Assembly: GCA_013398175.1 (NCBI GenBank)
Contig: VZRZ01008718.1
Span: forward strand, 579,533 to 643,532
Length of the DNA: 64,000 nucleotides
From: Climacteris rufus
Taxonomy: Eukaryota > Chordata > Aves > Passeriformes > Climacteridae
Reading direction: 5' to 3'
A model generated the notes under the pieces. That model saw nothing but the letters and a program-made list of their open reading frames with translations, was not told where the DNA came from and did not search any database. Of the stretch, positions 1 through 14,500 are shown in pieces. The translations under genes were made by a program, and so were the position numbers. The stretch's first letter is position 1. Each line of letters starts with the position of its first letter.

Positions 1-2298
1 ATAATGCAATTTTATAGTGAAATCATTAATTTTTCTTCTAACAGGGACAATTTCATTTTGGCAAGACAGTCAAGAATCTGCAGAAGAACACATGAAGAGG
101 ATAACCAGTCATGGCAGTGACACTTATTTTCCTCCTTTACCTAACTTAGTGTACCTGCATGCAAGATTTGTCTGTATCTTTTGGCATTGCTCAAATCCCA
201 GGACATGGTGTGTAGTGACTTTGAACAGATACCCTCTGGTGGTTACATTCTCAATACAAAATGGATATCACTTGCTCCTCAGAATAGAGTATTTACTTAA
301 GAACTAAAGAGATGAAAAGACCACTTTATCTTTTAGTTTGCCCCTGTATCAGCAAAGGGAAATAACCTCAGGTTTCTCTGTTCTTTGACAACATAATTGC
401 ATTCCTTCTTTTATCAATTCAGGTATAACACCAGGAAGCTTCATGGTCTCTTGGCCCTGTCTTGGACAGATATGACAAAATTTCGTCTCCTGAAATAGTA
501 CACCTTATGGCCTATTTTCAGTTAAAATACTTTTGTCTTCATTTCTTTCAATGTCAAAACAGAATGGACTGAATATAACTGATTGCAGAAATATTTTCTA
601 CAGTTGGAGCACAGGACATATGAGGGCACTGGATTTCGCTCCCAGGTCTGTAACTAAGCTTCACCTTTGATTAGACACTTGCACATTGCATGCCCCGGTA
701 TGAAATAGGTTTAATAATGATTGCTTCACTTAAGCATTTAGCCAAGCATTAAATATCTATTTGTTAAATCTTTTAAGTTTGAGCAGCAAGAAGTACAGAT
801 AGATCCACACCACTGACTACAGTGCCTGTTCAGAAATGAGGCTTTATGAAGAAATGTAATCAAGGACATTTTCAGGATATATATACTCCTGAAATTCTCA
901 GATAATCTGATCTATCTCTACTACACACATAGGCAACCTGCCCTTTCTTACCAAGACTGACAGAAATTATTTCATCATTCAACATTGTCTAAGATATCAA
1001 AAGAGAAGAAATTTTCTATCTTCAGCTAACATATTAAAAAATCTGTGATGTTTAAACAAATATCCACAGGGCATTGGAATGACCAATGCACCCCAGATCC
1101 TCAACGTGCTGCAGGTACTGAAAGATAGCTTGATTAAACTAACTTTTCACTTACTTCAGTGAAAATACTATACACATATTCACATAAAGAAGTCTACATG
1201 TAACAGTAGGGGGTTACATGTTACATAGAGGATACCTTGGATATCTTGTATGCATGTGAAAATAATGTTCAAGCTCCAAATTTTCGATTTTAGATCAACC
1301 AGATATATTGTCAGCCAGAGATCAACTATTTGTCAATTTATAAATTTTGGGGGGAAGAAATAAAGATATGGGGGAATGGAAGGAAAAAAATCTTGTGATT
1401 GGAATGGAACCAAAAATGTACCAGACCTCTTTGTACAGGGAAAATAAAAAAAAAAAATGATGACTCAGCCTCTTGTCTGAGAAAGTAACATAGGTATAGG
1501 TTAAGCAATAACAAAAACCAATCAAACAAATAATAAAAAAAAACCTCAAAAGACTATGCATCTTTTAAAAGTGTAATAACTATTTTTTGAATAATTATTT
1601 CTGAATTTTAGTATTGTCCATCTTATTGGTAGGTAGTTACGCTTATTTGACTTGGAACTTCATGCATTCTGCCTAAGTTATATGTGCCTGTTTATTGTCA
1701 AATAAGTATAGTTATCTTCCAAACTGAGAAATCGAAAGGAATTAGTACTAATAAAATGTTAAGTGATTCTTTTGCATGTGCTATTATGAGTAAAAAAACG
1801 TAGTCATTAAACAGATAAGCTCAATTCCACTCTGAAATCTCTTCTCTTCTTCTCTTCTTCTCCACCAGAATAGTTCACAGATCCAAGATTTCAGAAAAAA
1901 AAAAGAAGACTAACCATGGTGACGCCCTGTGAGTGTATACACAAAGTATGCAGCAAATATATCAGGACAGATAAGTTTGCACTAGCAAACAAGAAGGACT
2001 AGGTATGAGTTGACATAATGAGCTCTTTAATCTGTACATTATTCAACTATCTTTCCTGAACTTCTCCGTGATGTTAATACTGTCTTAACATGTACAAATG
2101 TGCAAGTAGCCATAGTTAAGACTGGCCCATTAGGTTAAGCTATCTGTACTTTTTCTTCATCCATAGGGATACAAAACTTTGGGGAGTACATCAGATATAC
2201 CTTCAGTCAAAAAGGAGATGAATTCCAAGAGAGGTCTGAGTGTGGGCCAAGTTCTAGCCACCATAGATATATCTGTTTGATGCTGAGGTCAGTTAACT
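1..2298. other. Intergenic, no gene seen
   Basis: AT-rich single-copy-looking DNA. The open frames here are under 100 codons, low in complexity or lysine/phenylalanine-rich, and match no family I know. No mobile element with clear ends was seen. The stretch lies about 52 kb beyond the 3' end of the FLRT2 coding exon. Confidence 0.6.
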
Positions 2299-2570
2299 TT
2301 GGCTGGATGCCATGTGCCCATGAAGCCACTCTATCAGTCCCCTTCTGTGAGAGACTGGAAGGATTTCTGGCTCAAAACATTTCAGGTGTGTGTGTGGGGA
2401 AAGGGACAGGTTGGGCCTTGCCCTGCTGAGGCAATGCCCTGACCCATACACCCCACCTCGGCCTGTATCCCAGTGCCAAGGTGGTTGCCAATCACTGGCA
2501 CACAGAGGCAACACAAAACACCCTGCACCTGGAGCCCCAGTCTAGAACCACAGAGGCCAGGTGGTCATTA
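2299..2570 (+). mobile_element. Degraded ERVL-type LTR fragment (tentative)
   Basis: The first 55 or so bases resemble the start of common avian ERVL LTRs, which continue from TGTAGTGGTTT into a 'gctggatgcc..gtgccca..gc.gctctatca.tcccctt' pattern. The rest is GC-richer than its surroundings but is not alignable by eye. Neither LTR terminus nor a target-site duplication is visible, so both limits are approximate. The two short antiparallel open frames here are by-products of the higher GC. An unrelated repeat or unique sequence remains possible. Confidence 0.35.
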
Positions 2571-5500
2571 GTCTTACGCGGGGGAAGGGACCAGGAAAGC
2601 CAAAGGGTACCTAAACTAGGACATGTGGCCAGCATGTGTCTTCATCCTAACTCTTTTTGGAGTTTCTATCAGCTGAACATTTCTGGAACCCAGGAGGGGT
2701 AGCTATGTTTCTTCTTTTCTGTATCTCTTCTCTCTTTCTTCTTCTAATTCCCTTTTCTCAATGTTTTGAGTAACTTAAAATTGGACTAGTTTGGAGTTTC
2801 CTAAGTTAATGCTTTGAAAATTGTTTTATGTTGATTGAATGATGCTCTAAACTTTTGACAAAATTCTCTGATTTTCTGAAGTTATCAGTAAATATTTCGT
2901 TGTTTTAACCTCTTGAGAATATCTTATTGGTATTTCTTCCTAATTTGGAGTACATAAAAAATTCCTTAAGCCCTTTTAAAAGGCTTGTTGAGCCAGTTTT
3001 TGGGGCCTTACACCATTCCAGCTGTACATGGGACAGATAATAAGATGGAAAACAACTTCTAGGTGGAGACAAGTCAGTTTACTAAAACAAAAGCAATTAT
3101 ATTGCCCTGAATGGTAGAAAGTACTCTTCACTGTTTTATAGTTGTCTGAAGGGTATTCTGCAAATTTCTGTGCTCTGTATATCTTCAAGTTTTTACAGTC
3201 TTCCATTTCATTCTTCATGTCCATCAGGTTCCTGAAGATCATCAATCAGCATGAAAACTATTTCCATCAGAGCAGGCCTGCCCTAGGCAAAATACTCCAT
3301 TACAAAACCTAATTCACATTAATTGTGCAATTAAAATGAGATTGTTCTTCAGGTTTTTATGAAATGTTGGAGCTGACTTCTGCTTTTTGAGGTAGTGTAG
3401 AAGGTAGATATAGAAGGATCAGAGACATCATATGTCAACTCCATGAGCATTAAGCCAACTGTCATAAGCCAATATCAGTCCAGAAGCCATGTGATATGAG
3501 TAGGTTGCTAAGTCTACATTAATAAGGGCAAGAGGCTATAGAAGGGACATGAGTTCTACACTTTCCACACATGAATCAACCTGTTTCTATGATGGCTTAA
3601 AGGCCTCCACACAGACAAGATTAACACATAGAAGTCCTCCTTTTGACAAATCTCTTCTCAGACCCATTCTATCCATAGGTTTTGTTCCACCTTGTAACCC
3701 AACCCTGACATTTTCGCTGGGAAAATATTGGCTTTGCTTCTGTTACGTTTAGGGCTAGGGCTTGGGTTGAGACAGTGAAAGCCAATAGCTCTAGCTGGAG
3801 GGAGGGCGGAGCACAAAAAGGGCATCCAAAAGACATTTCCTTTTGCAGTCAACCCAGTCTTTTGGCATTCACTTTCCAGCTCTGATCCAGCTGGTGTTCT
3901 ACCCTTTCTGTTGTTCGCAGCTGTAGCCCTATTTCTAAACCAAACTCTTAACTCTAGAGCTAAAGGTGGAGCAGTTTTTACTGACTATGCCAGGCTTTTC
4001 CCAATTTGAACTTTGTATGAAGGGAGAGGATGAATGTGCAGGACAGGTTTCACTGTGACTTGGTGACAGATGTCTCTCCCCATGCCCCACAAGGGAAGCC
4101 AAGGTCCATCACCCAGCATTTGGAATCCTACTGCAGGTGCTTAATGCTTGAATATGTGACTGAATAGTTTGGAAGTAAATAAGATTGTTATTGGAATGCA
4201 GGTATACAGGGTCCTTGTGAATTCACTCCCTGATGAGAGAACACAGTTCATTTCAGACAAGCCAATGAATTACCTTCTTACAACCACTGCTGGCATCCCT
4301 CACATTGAAAACCATGACTGAGGCTTAGAAGTGTGGCTTTAGAAAAGAAATATTCCCAGTTTCATTATGTGCTCCCAGGTACCAACTTACTAACAAGTTC
4401 TTTAAAATATTAAGTCCTTAAGTTTGTCAGGCATCATTTTAAGCTACATTTCTTTCTTGTTTTGTTTATTGTTTGTTTGGGTTTTTTTATATAAAAGCAC
4501 ATTTCTTTTTAATCATCATTATTCTAAATTTCTGACAAAATTATTCCTTGCCAAAAGCTCGTATGCTCTTACACCAATCTTTTAAATATGATTCATTTAA
4601 CAATTGTGAAATAAAACTCTGACTGGGTAGATTAGGGTTGCTATTGCATGAGAAATATCGCCACTCATTCTGTTACTGAGCTGTGCCTGGAAAGAACCCC
4701 ATAGAGAAATGCAATTAATTACATACCTTAAAGGTCAGGATTAATAAAAATCCACATTAAGCTCATAGAAAAAACAATTAGTGATACTTTCAGGTGTTTT
4801 TAAAATCAAATATATTTAATACATAAATATTGCATGTTATCAGAAAGAGCAGATTTCTCATCCCTCATGACAGTAGAAAGACCCTTAGAACTTAATGTGG
4901 CTACCTCGTAATTTGAATTATGAGGTGATAAAGAAAAGTTACTTCATAAATTTCAGTCATTATAGTTGCTCACCATGTGTCTTTCAATGCTTCATGCAAA
5001 TAATACTTTTTTTTTCCAGGGCTATTATGAAGTTTATTTTATTGCCAGAAAGAGTTATGAGTTTTGGGAAACTTTTCAGTTCTTTCCATTGATTTTTCTT
5101 TCCCACTTGTCATCATGCAAGTGTTGATAGAAGACATTAATCTGGCAATAGTATGGGAAATGGCAGAAGCATTGTTAGTACCTAACTTGTCTGTTAAGAA
5201 ACTTAGAATTGCTGATTATTATCTTTATTAAAATGAATCTACTCCTGCCTTGAAAAATTCAGGCCTACCTGCCCAATTTTTTTGTAATTTCTTTTATACT
5301 GTAATGGAAATAAGCTGTTAGCTGTATATGGATGTTTTCACTTATTGTCGACTCAGAGTAAGAATCTCTCATACACTTAATCTGTGAGAAATCTCAGAAG
5401 TCAAACTATGAGGACTTTAGCTATAGAAAAGATTTCCAAAGAAACATAATCCTGAAACACATGGGCCCTGATTCTTGTTTACATAAAGACCCCTTTGCAG

Positions 5501-8500
5501 TTCTGGCAGCAGAAAGGAACCCTAAAGTGTATTTAAATAAAATTTATGCCCACTATAAGATTTTTTTTTTTATGATGCCAGAACTGTTTAAAAGAAAACC
5601 AGGTCCATACATCTGAGGAGGTTTTTTTTTCTTTCAACTGTTGCACTGTATATATGAAAAAACATTTCTTTGTAGCTTCTATGGTGCCAATACCACAAAT
5701 TAAGAATTAAAAAGGAAATTAACTGGTGGAATAAAACAGGGAAGAAAAGTTAGGACTATTCATTTTTAAATATAGTAATTAGGTTCACTTATGAAAAGCA
5801 ATCAATAGAAAATTATTTTCTTATTTTTTCTTTTACTATTCAGTGAAGCTGTGATGGGGTATGCTAAATATCAGAAAGGCTGGTTTTAGACAAGGCTGCA
5901 AAACAGATTGACTGAAAGATGGCTTGCAGAAAATCAAGCCCATGACCCTTCTTAATCACAGAGCAGTCAGAGCTGTTTCACAGTGATAAAATAAAACCCA
6001 GAAAGAGTCATGTTAAATGCCTTGAGTAGGATGGCTCTTCATTTCCTTTGAAGAGAATGTGTTATGGAGACAAATTTGTAAGAGCTCTTTTAGATTGGCC
6101 ATGAAAGCACGTCTGAAACTTTGTTGAAGGGACACATACAGTGAATTGCTTTAAAACTGCAGAACCTCTGGCCTTTAGGGTTAATTGCAAACAAATATTG
6201 ACATTTGTATTTGAATGTGGCCCTGTTCCTGTGGAAGTTGCACATAGCCCAAGATCAAGCATTTGTATTGTCTCCTTGAATGTCCTTTCTCTAGATCTCT
6301 TACCTGCAGTTATGGCCTTGGCCTTGCTCCATTTCAAGTTTGATTTTTCTTACTTTTATGCCAAGATTCCAATGGATTCCAGCCTGCAGTAAAACCCTCT
6401 TATTTTCATTCCCAGTGGAAACTGAAGACATAGACGACAGCTTACATCTTACAAAGGATATGTGTTGGGTGTTTTTTCTGCATTAATTTGTCACTAAATG
6501 CATTATATTCCAGGTTCATATTGACCTGAAATTTCCCTGTTATTGTTTGAAGTCTATAGGAACTGAAAGTCTTCAGTACTCCTTGGCAGCATTCTCATAT
6601 TTTGGAATTACTTCAGTGAACTCCACAAGTATTGACAGTAAAACAGTGGATTCTGTTGGTAGCCTTGACTGTACCCCTTTGGAAAGAACTCAAAACCCTG
6701 AGTCTGCCTTCTCTCCATTTTTATCCTCTCTTCCTGTTTTAACTTTTGCTTTCCCCTGATCAGTCATTACTCCTAAGACCTCATGGAGGCACTACACAGC
6801 TATCAGACAGTCTATTCTAGCAAAAACTCTGTTGAGACTACTAGTTGCTCATGAATCTCAGCCAAATTTGAAAAAAAATCAAAGTTTTCTTCAGTCACTG
6901 ATGTGGACAACATGGTTTCCTGGATTCAGGTATAATTAAAGTCAGTATCTGGGCTTTTTAACCTGTTGGTGGTTTGTGTTCATCTATGTGATCAATTAAG
7001 ATGCAGTAAAACTTAGATACTTAAATCCATTGTCCTACTTGGATTTTCTTCTGACATTATTGTTAAAGGTCTCACAACACTGAGTGAAAAATAGGTGCTA
7101 CCTATTATCATGAAAAAAACATGGTAACTTTACCTCTTACCATAAGTGATTTTTATCTTCACAGACACAGACTCACAGAGAAAAAATGCTGAAATATCTT
7201 AGAGAAAAGCCAAATGGGAGTATGAGGTGGAACAAATTATTAATAGATGAAGACCAAAATATTCAGAGATGGTTATAAAAATGAGGTAGCTTTATATGTA
7301 CATGTAAAACAGAAATATCTAAAATATAAAGTTTTCTTCCTCTATCATGTGAGATTTTACTATGCCTTGTTTAATGTGAGTATACATTTTTTCCTGTCTC
7401 CCTTTGATCATTTGTACAACGTTTCTATACTCTGCTTGACCTCTACATAGTTTTCTAGTTTACTTGGACTTTATTCCATTTTAATCACCAATTTGATAGT
7501 AACTTAAAAGATATTTAACATGTAATACATTTGTCACAAATGAGTGAATAGTTCTCAGAGACTGGTTAAAAGTTCACAAGTCATATCCACCACTGCAATT
7601 TTCCCATTTTCTGACAGAACAGATAAAAACCTAGAATTAAGTGGCTGATGAACCCGGCTTCCCATGCTGCTTTGAAGTCTCTGAAACTTAGTGAAGTGTT
7701 TTAGATAAGCTGGTACTGCTCTTATTATACCTTTTTCTAGAAGTAAAGTGTCCTGATAAACTTCCTTATACTTTAGGTTTACTTTTTTTTGGAAATCATT
7801 CAGCAAAACATGTTTAGCTTATTAAATATTACATAAATAGGATCTGTGTATGTAAGAATTATGATTGATGGGTGGAAATGGGATTTTTACTATTGACCAG
7901 ATGAAAAATTTTCCCCAGGATACTTAACCCTTTTAATCAGTGCACTTTAGAATGCTAGTCTGAATGATCTTGTATAATTCTCACTTTTGCATGGGCAAAA
8001 ACTGAGTCACATATTAATTTGTCTCCCAGTCCCTCAAGATCTTCAGAGATCTGTTCATTGGCACATTTGTGCTAAGTACATCTCAGAGAAGAAGTGAGAG
8101 AGACAGCCACAGAGACAACTAGTAGATTCAGTCAGACTAAGAAGCATGAAGGAATGGTGACACCATTGATTAACATGGTGGGTGGTTTTCACCGATAGTA
8201 TCAGCATGAGTTTTAAAGTTTCTTGTAGGTAGGCTTCATAGTGCAAAATAGTTTCAAATGTACTGTAAGAAGGAGCAAACAAGAAATTTTGTGAGTCTTT
8301 ATAGAGAATACTAACTAAATATGAAGTAAAGATTAAAGAAACTAAATGAAATGTGGAGAGGGGATACCAAAGGTGGACTCAAGGTCACCTAGGTGGATAG
8401 TTGCAAACCCAGAGACAATTTGGTCTGCAGATTCTCTCCATGCTTCAAATGCATCAGGCCACATTGCAGTACTCTCCCTTAACATTCACACAAGAAAACA

Positions 8501-11356
8501 GAAATGACCAGCGGACCTACCAGAGCAATGTTTAGAAGATTAAGTGCTTTCTGTTTCAGTGATATAATAGATGCCAGAGCTGATACAGAATGAGGTAGGA
8601 AAGTCTGAATATATCAGCAGAGTGAGAGTCAGAGTACTGAAGACTGAATGCGATCCTAAAGATGTCTGCTTATCTTCACAGCTACTTATCATTTGTCATT
8701 TTCTAGGCTGATATTAAAAATTGGAGCTTAACTAAAGATATATTGTACTGTATCCACTCCATAACCTCAGGTCTGCAAGCACTATATACAAAACACCCCA
8801 AACCCACACAAAACCTTCAAAGGCACAGGTGTGAGTGGTATAACAGTTTCACCTTTCTTAGCGTAATAGGTGAACTGAGCCAAAATCATACCACAGGTTT
8901 GTCAGGTTACCTTGCTGCTGTGTGTTTGTTCTAACACTAAACCTGAATTATCATGACTTTAAAGAAACAGTTCACATTCCTTTAAAGTGTGCATAGGGAA
9001 GGGTATAGCAAAATTTCTTCCTTGCCATTAGAGGACAATAAAGAGAGTATGAAACTACACAAGGCTAGTGTAAAATAATAATGATGTTATCTGTACTAAA
9101 CAGAACTGGATAGAGAGACTACGTAGAGTCTAAACTGCTAAGTCCCTCACTGTTTTTGCAACTATCTGGCTAGCTCTCTGCATGCCAGTCTTGCATACAT
9201 AGGTAGCAGTTCCAGAAGGGAGTGTCTGGGAATTCAGGCAATCTGGAGATGGATGAGGTCTTCTGCGTGTAGGATTAAGGTTGCTAATCTGGCTTGCTGT
9301 CCAAACTACTGAAACTCTGATGGATTCAGAGCCTTTTCAGCATACTTCTGGCGACCTGAATGCTCATTACCTCCTACTGCAAATGCATTATTTTGCTGAG
9401 GAAAAGAGCTTTTGTGATCTTGAGCAGAACCAGAAATCAGATCCCTTATGACAATGTTTATATATTTCCTACAAGGCTTGTTTCCCCTTGTAAAATGTAC
9501 ATCTCATATGTCTTGATGTATGACATCACAGACCTCCATAAACATCTTTCTTTTACTATAGTCCAGGTGTAGTCATTCACCTGAGTCAATATATCTAACG
9601 CAATTAATTGAAATAAATCTATAAATCTTGAACAGCTGCAGCTTTCGGAGAAAAAAATGCTTTATGGACACAGATCTATTGTCACCCCCCACACAGTCAC
9701 ATTTTCACCTGCACATATAAACATACGGACACTCATCATATATGACTCTGTAGCCATTCTCAAAAGCATTCATTCCACTTTAAACCACCTGTCAAAACAG
9801 CTATTTAATTAGGTTAAGCTGTCTGGCTTTTTACTGTACTCTGTTGTCTTTGCTATAAAATTAATAGTTTGACCAACTTCTGAAGGGACAGTTTTTTGCA
9901 CTTGTGAAAGTCCAATTAAAGCCAGATTTGCCAAACAGAATAATAATAATAATAATAAAATCTTAATGTCTGAAACTTTGAAAGCAACACTTCATTTATA
10001 ATCTTTTTCTTGTGCCAAAGTACAAATTATATGCAGAAATGGAACTGCAGCTGCAAAGAAGCCAAGACTGTAACATGGAGCACATGCCACCCTTGCAGTT
10101 CTTGGGGCAGTTGCAAGAGAATGAAGCTATCAAAGGACTTGTGCTTTGCTCTGCACAACCTATTTGCTATCCAGTTCACTGAGGAAGAGTGAGTTTCTTT
10201 ACTTTACTGTCACCTCTCTTGCACTTAAGTAAGTCTTTTTCCTGTGACTATCAAGGTAACTTTGTGCTGGCCTTCTGGATCACAAGCTCACTGAATACCA
10301 ACTTAGCTGAGAGTTGAAAATGGTCTGGTGATACTGATGTCAGGATAATCTTTTTTTGCCAGGGGACAGAACTCAAACCAAATGGTTGTCTAAGAAAAAA
10401 GGAGCATTGTTAGGCTGTGGGTACCGCCTGGTAATTTCTAAGGAACACAGGCCTGCAGAGGTAAGCTGATTTCAGTGGGAGTAAAAATGTCCAGATTCCC
10501 ACGTCATTGATTCTACCTTGATTTGCCTGGATTTTTTTCAGGCTTGTGAGGTTCTAAAATATAATTGAAAAAAAGCTTCCATTTGTTATGGTAGTTAATA
10601 CTGGTGTCATTTGTTAATACAAGTGACAGTACTATGTTGTAGATCTACTTAGAATGCAGGACAGGTTCTTTAAATTTCTAAATAAATTAATATGATGCCT
10701 GAGGCTCTTGCAATCTAATTAAGACACAGTTATGAAAGAGATGATGAATTAAGGCTTATCTGACAAGTCATATGCAGGTTTTAAAACTTTATTTTAGTTT
10801 TGAACTAAGTGGTTTCTTTTACGCATTGACTACTAATATTTTGGCTACTAAGATTTTATTTATTTGTATTGTAACTGCAGGGTATGAAATTTGTTTCATC
10901 TGAATGACATCTCCTCCAGTACATGAAAAATCAAATAAATGAAATGAGAAAGAAAAGAAAGAATAATTAAAAATAATAATTATTAAAAATTTATCTTCTG
11001 CTAGTTATCCATGGTTGTTTTTTTGCTCATTTTTCTTGGAAAAAAAATTTATTTTAACTGTTGATTTGGTTTGTCTGCTCAGAGAAGAGTGTGGCACTAG
11101 GGCTTTATCAACAAATTGCAAAAATACACTGCTCTTACATACTAAAGTCTGCACACAGACTATCTTAAGGTGCACCTATCCTTCAGCTACAACAATATAT
11201 AACTCAGGTGAGGTTCCAAATATGCCTAAAATGCTTAATATATGAAAGTTTGTAGTATAGCTTCTATTTCAGTTTGAATATTGTTCATCTTCTGTACAGC
11301 TGTGGAGTAAACTAGTTCTGTTCAAATTTTTCTTTATTCTCTGGATGCACTTTCAC
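2571..11356. other. Intergenic desert, no gene seen
   Basis: About 8.8 kb of AT-rich DNA. Open frames are all below about 92 codons and look random. The only repeat worth naming is a short AAT trinucleotide run at 9940-9958. Distal regulatory sequence for FLRT2 could be present but cannot be recognised from one genome. Confidence 0.55.
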
Positions 11357-11526
11357 AAAATCACAGAATAAGCTGAGGTGGAAGGGATCCTCAAGGATAG
11401 TCAAGCACAACTTCCGGCCTTCACAGCACCCAAAAAGTCACAACATGTGCCTGAGAGCATTGTCCAAATGCTTTTGAACTCAGTCAGGCTGGTGCTGTGA
11501 CCACTTCCCTCACTGAGGCTCTGCAT
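11357..11526 (-). mobile_element. CR1 LINE 3'-end fragment
   Basis: Read on the plus strand, the segment opens with 'aatcacagaat' followed by 'gaggtggaagggatcctcaagga'-type sequence. It continues with 'tgtgcctgagagcattgtccaa' and 'ctgtgaccacttccct'. This is the reverse complement of the 3' UTR of avian CR1 elements, so the element points to the minus strand and is strongly 5'-truncated, as is usual for CR1. There is no coding capacity. The left edge is the CR1 3' terminus and the right edge is where similarity fades. Confidence 0.85.
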
Positions 11527-14500
11527 TTATAGTTTTCAGTATAACCCAGCCTCAATCATCAGTTTGCAATCTACCTTCCAAAGTCAACAGAAACTGGATT
11601 TGAACAAACCAGTAAACCAATTATTTATCCTTTCTATTTAAAAACTAACAACAATTTTTATTTCTGCTAGCTATTCCTCCAAGCTTCCTTCTCTTTATTG
11701 TTTTATCTGCTCCTGCTGTTTTCTATAAATTTGTGAAAGATGAGTGAAGTATGTCTTTATTTTCCAGGCTCATATTACACTTCCATGTGTGGCTTTCTTG
11801 AAGTCTTTCTGTCTCTCCGATGTTGCTCTACTTGAGCAGAAGCTGTGGTTTATCAAGAATGTTCTCTGGAATGTGCAACTGGTAGCAACTACAGTTTCCA
11901 TTAACCTAGTAGTTATTTTTCTAATAACCAGAAAATGTCTTGCAAAAAATTATATATTTTTATGCATAAGTCTACTTAGCTGATACCAGTTTTCTGGCTT
12001 CAAGTGGGGTTTTTCTGCACAAAGGAGACTTTATTGCTTTTAGATTTTACTTGCTTGTTTTATTTGTTGTACATGGCTGAACCACTTCTGCTTTACAAAG
12101 TATTTTTTGTAGACAGCTATGCTAGGACTCCTCACTTACTGTTTCTCTGTTTTCAAGATGTTAACTTTATTCAGTTTGGTACAATATCTAATGAGCACTT
12201 AAAAAAAAAATCACACTCCCCCTCATGCTTTTAAGCATATACTACTGTAGTTTTCCTTTGTACCAGGTCTGTTGATTGTACAGATACAAGGCAAGATGGT
12301 TTAGAGAGCTGATTTGACAGAAAGACAAGTGCCAAAAATGTTCTGGTACTTTTTGTGGATCAACATGCCCTCAATGGCTTTGGTTCCTGTAAGTCTTTCT
12401 AAAATTTCACAAAAATCTGTATAGCTTTTGTGTCAGAGATTTCCTGTCCATTTCCTGCAGATTTTCCTGCAGCATCATTTCCTGACAGCACAATGAACAT
12501 GTCAGCTGTGGTTCTGCTTGTCCTGACCTGTCAGCATGATGCATTCTGAACATACTGGCCACAGTGGAGATGTCCTTTAGCTGGTCACCCTTTCTTTCAC
12601 CTGGTCTTGTTCTTTAGTATCACTGTGTGCAACACCCAAGATTTCAGCTCAAGACCCTCAAATTGCTAAATATATTTACAAATAGCCTGGCTTATACAGA
12701 GTTTTTGAACTACCATTCTTAGGTCATATATCTCTTTTTATACTGTCAAAGTAAGAAATAAATAACTGAACTTCTATTTCCTCATTCATTTGGTGCACTC
12801 TGGTTTCAAAGGAAGCAGGATACTTCTAACATTGTCTTACATAAGAGGATTAGTAAGTCCCTCTTGCATTTAGATAAATGTTGGTTTTGGTTAGATTACC
12901 CTCAAAAACTGAGAACTGTGCTGGAAAGAATAAACTAGACATGGATTTGTTAGGATGCTTTTCTGATATACTCTGTTCTCAGCAGCTCAACTCATCACAC
13001 AGAAAGAATGTCCAAGAAGCCATGTCCTGGGATATTTACTGTTCTGGGTTCTGATGGGGTCAATGCAATATTTATCTAACGATGCATGAATCTAAGTTAG
13101 CAGTTAGATTTAATATAGCTGAATTTATGAGAGCAAGCAATTTAGCCTGTGCCTGAGCTACAGACTGAAGCTCATTTTCCTTGCATTTCCTCTTTGCTTG
13201 CCCAAACAGTCAGCCCAGTGATGCATAACTTCTTTCATTTTGTAAAAATTCTGTGCTGGGTAGTATAATAACTCAATATCTTATTCTTATGATTTTCTTA
13301 TATTGTGTCAGCTGTTACACTACTGCTGTTAAAGTTTTAATTTTGTACTGGATCATGGTCATGGTGTGATTGTTAATGGTTGTTCTTCATCAAAAGCGTA
13401 ATAGATGTGAACAGTAATTGCATAGAGTTAAAAGGGGTTAATTGCACATGCAGTCTTCTCTGCAGGTCATCTATTTGGCTGTAAAATCCAGTGACACTGC
13501 AAAAGGATCTCACTACAAAAATATGACATACAAAGCACACTGACATAATTTTGATAGTGCACTATGCTAAGCCATTATTAGTGCCATGCATAAATTCATG
13601 CAAATATTTATATAAGTTCTTAATTCATTTTGCTAGATGTCCTTTTACCACAGTAAAAGACAGAAAGAAAAAAACAGTTTGCTTTCAGAGTGTATATGTA
13701 TTTTATAATCCAGTAAATGTAATTTTAAAAAAACCAACCTGCGTCTATGTGTGCATATGAAAAAAAATGATGGAAGGAGAGAGAGAGTGAGAATCCCTAT
13801 GAATTTGTTTTATTATCTGCAGATTCCTTTCTCTCTCATATTTCATTTACATAATTTTCATTTTATAGCTTTGCAGGAAAACAATGATCAGTGTTTGAAA
13901 ATCATGAGGCCCTGAGTAAACACTAAGCACAATTCTATATGTATTTATATATATGTACATGTAGCTGCTGCTGCTACTCCATTCAACCTCTAAAGGCTCC
14001 CTGTATTGATGATTGTTGAGTATTGTGACTGATGGCAGAGACTGATGCCAACCATTGTTATCTCAGTCTAACAGGTTCTGTGCTGCAAAAGCAGCTAACA
14101 TTAATGGATCTTCTGTGGCAACCCTGTGAGTGAACAACTCTGCAGTAAGAGTGGAAGAACTCAGATTCTGACTAATTTTATATACCAAAATAAAGTTCCA
14201 TCTTCAGTGTCTCTCAGGAAAAAAAAAAAAAAGGATTTATTTTTAATGATGTTTAAGGGTTGGGGTGACTTTAAGAAATAAAATATTTCCCCTTTTTAGC
14301 TGTACAAAAAGTATATATATTTTATTAAGTTTATAAACAACCCTACACCTGGTTCTTTGGAGAAGGAGGGGTGGGACTGGTTTCTATATGCATAAGGGTA
14401 AGCAACTGAGCCGCTTGTTTATTCACATTCATTGTCCCACCTGACAGTCAACCTGATGAGATAGGTACAGACAATACTCACAATATCTGCACATACAATG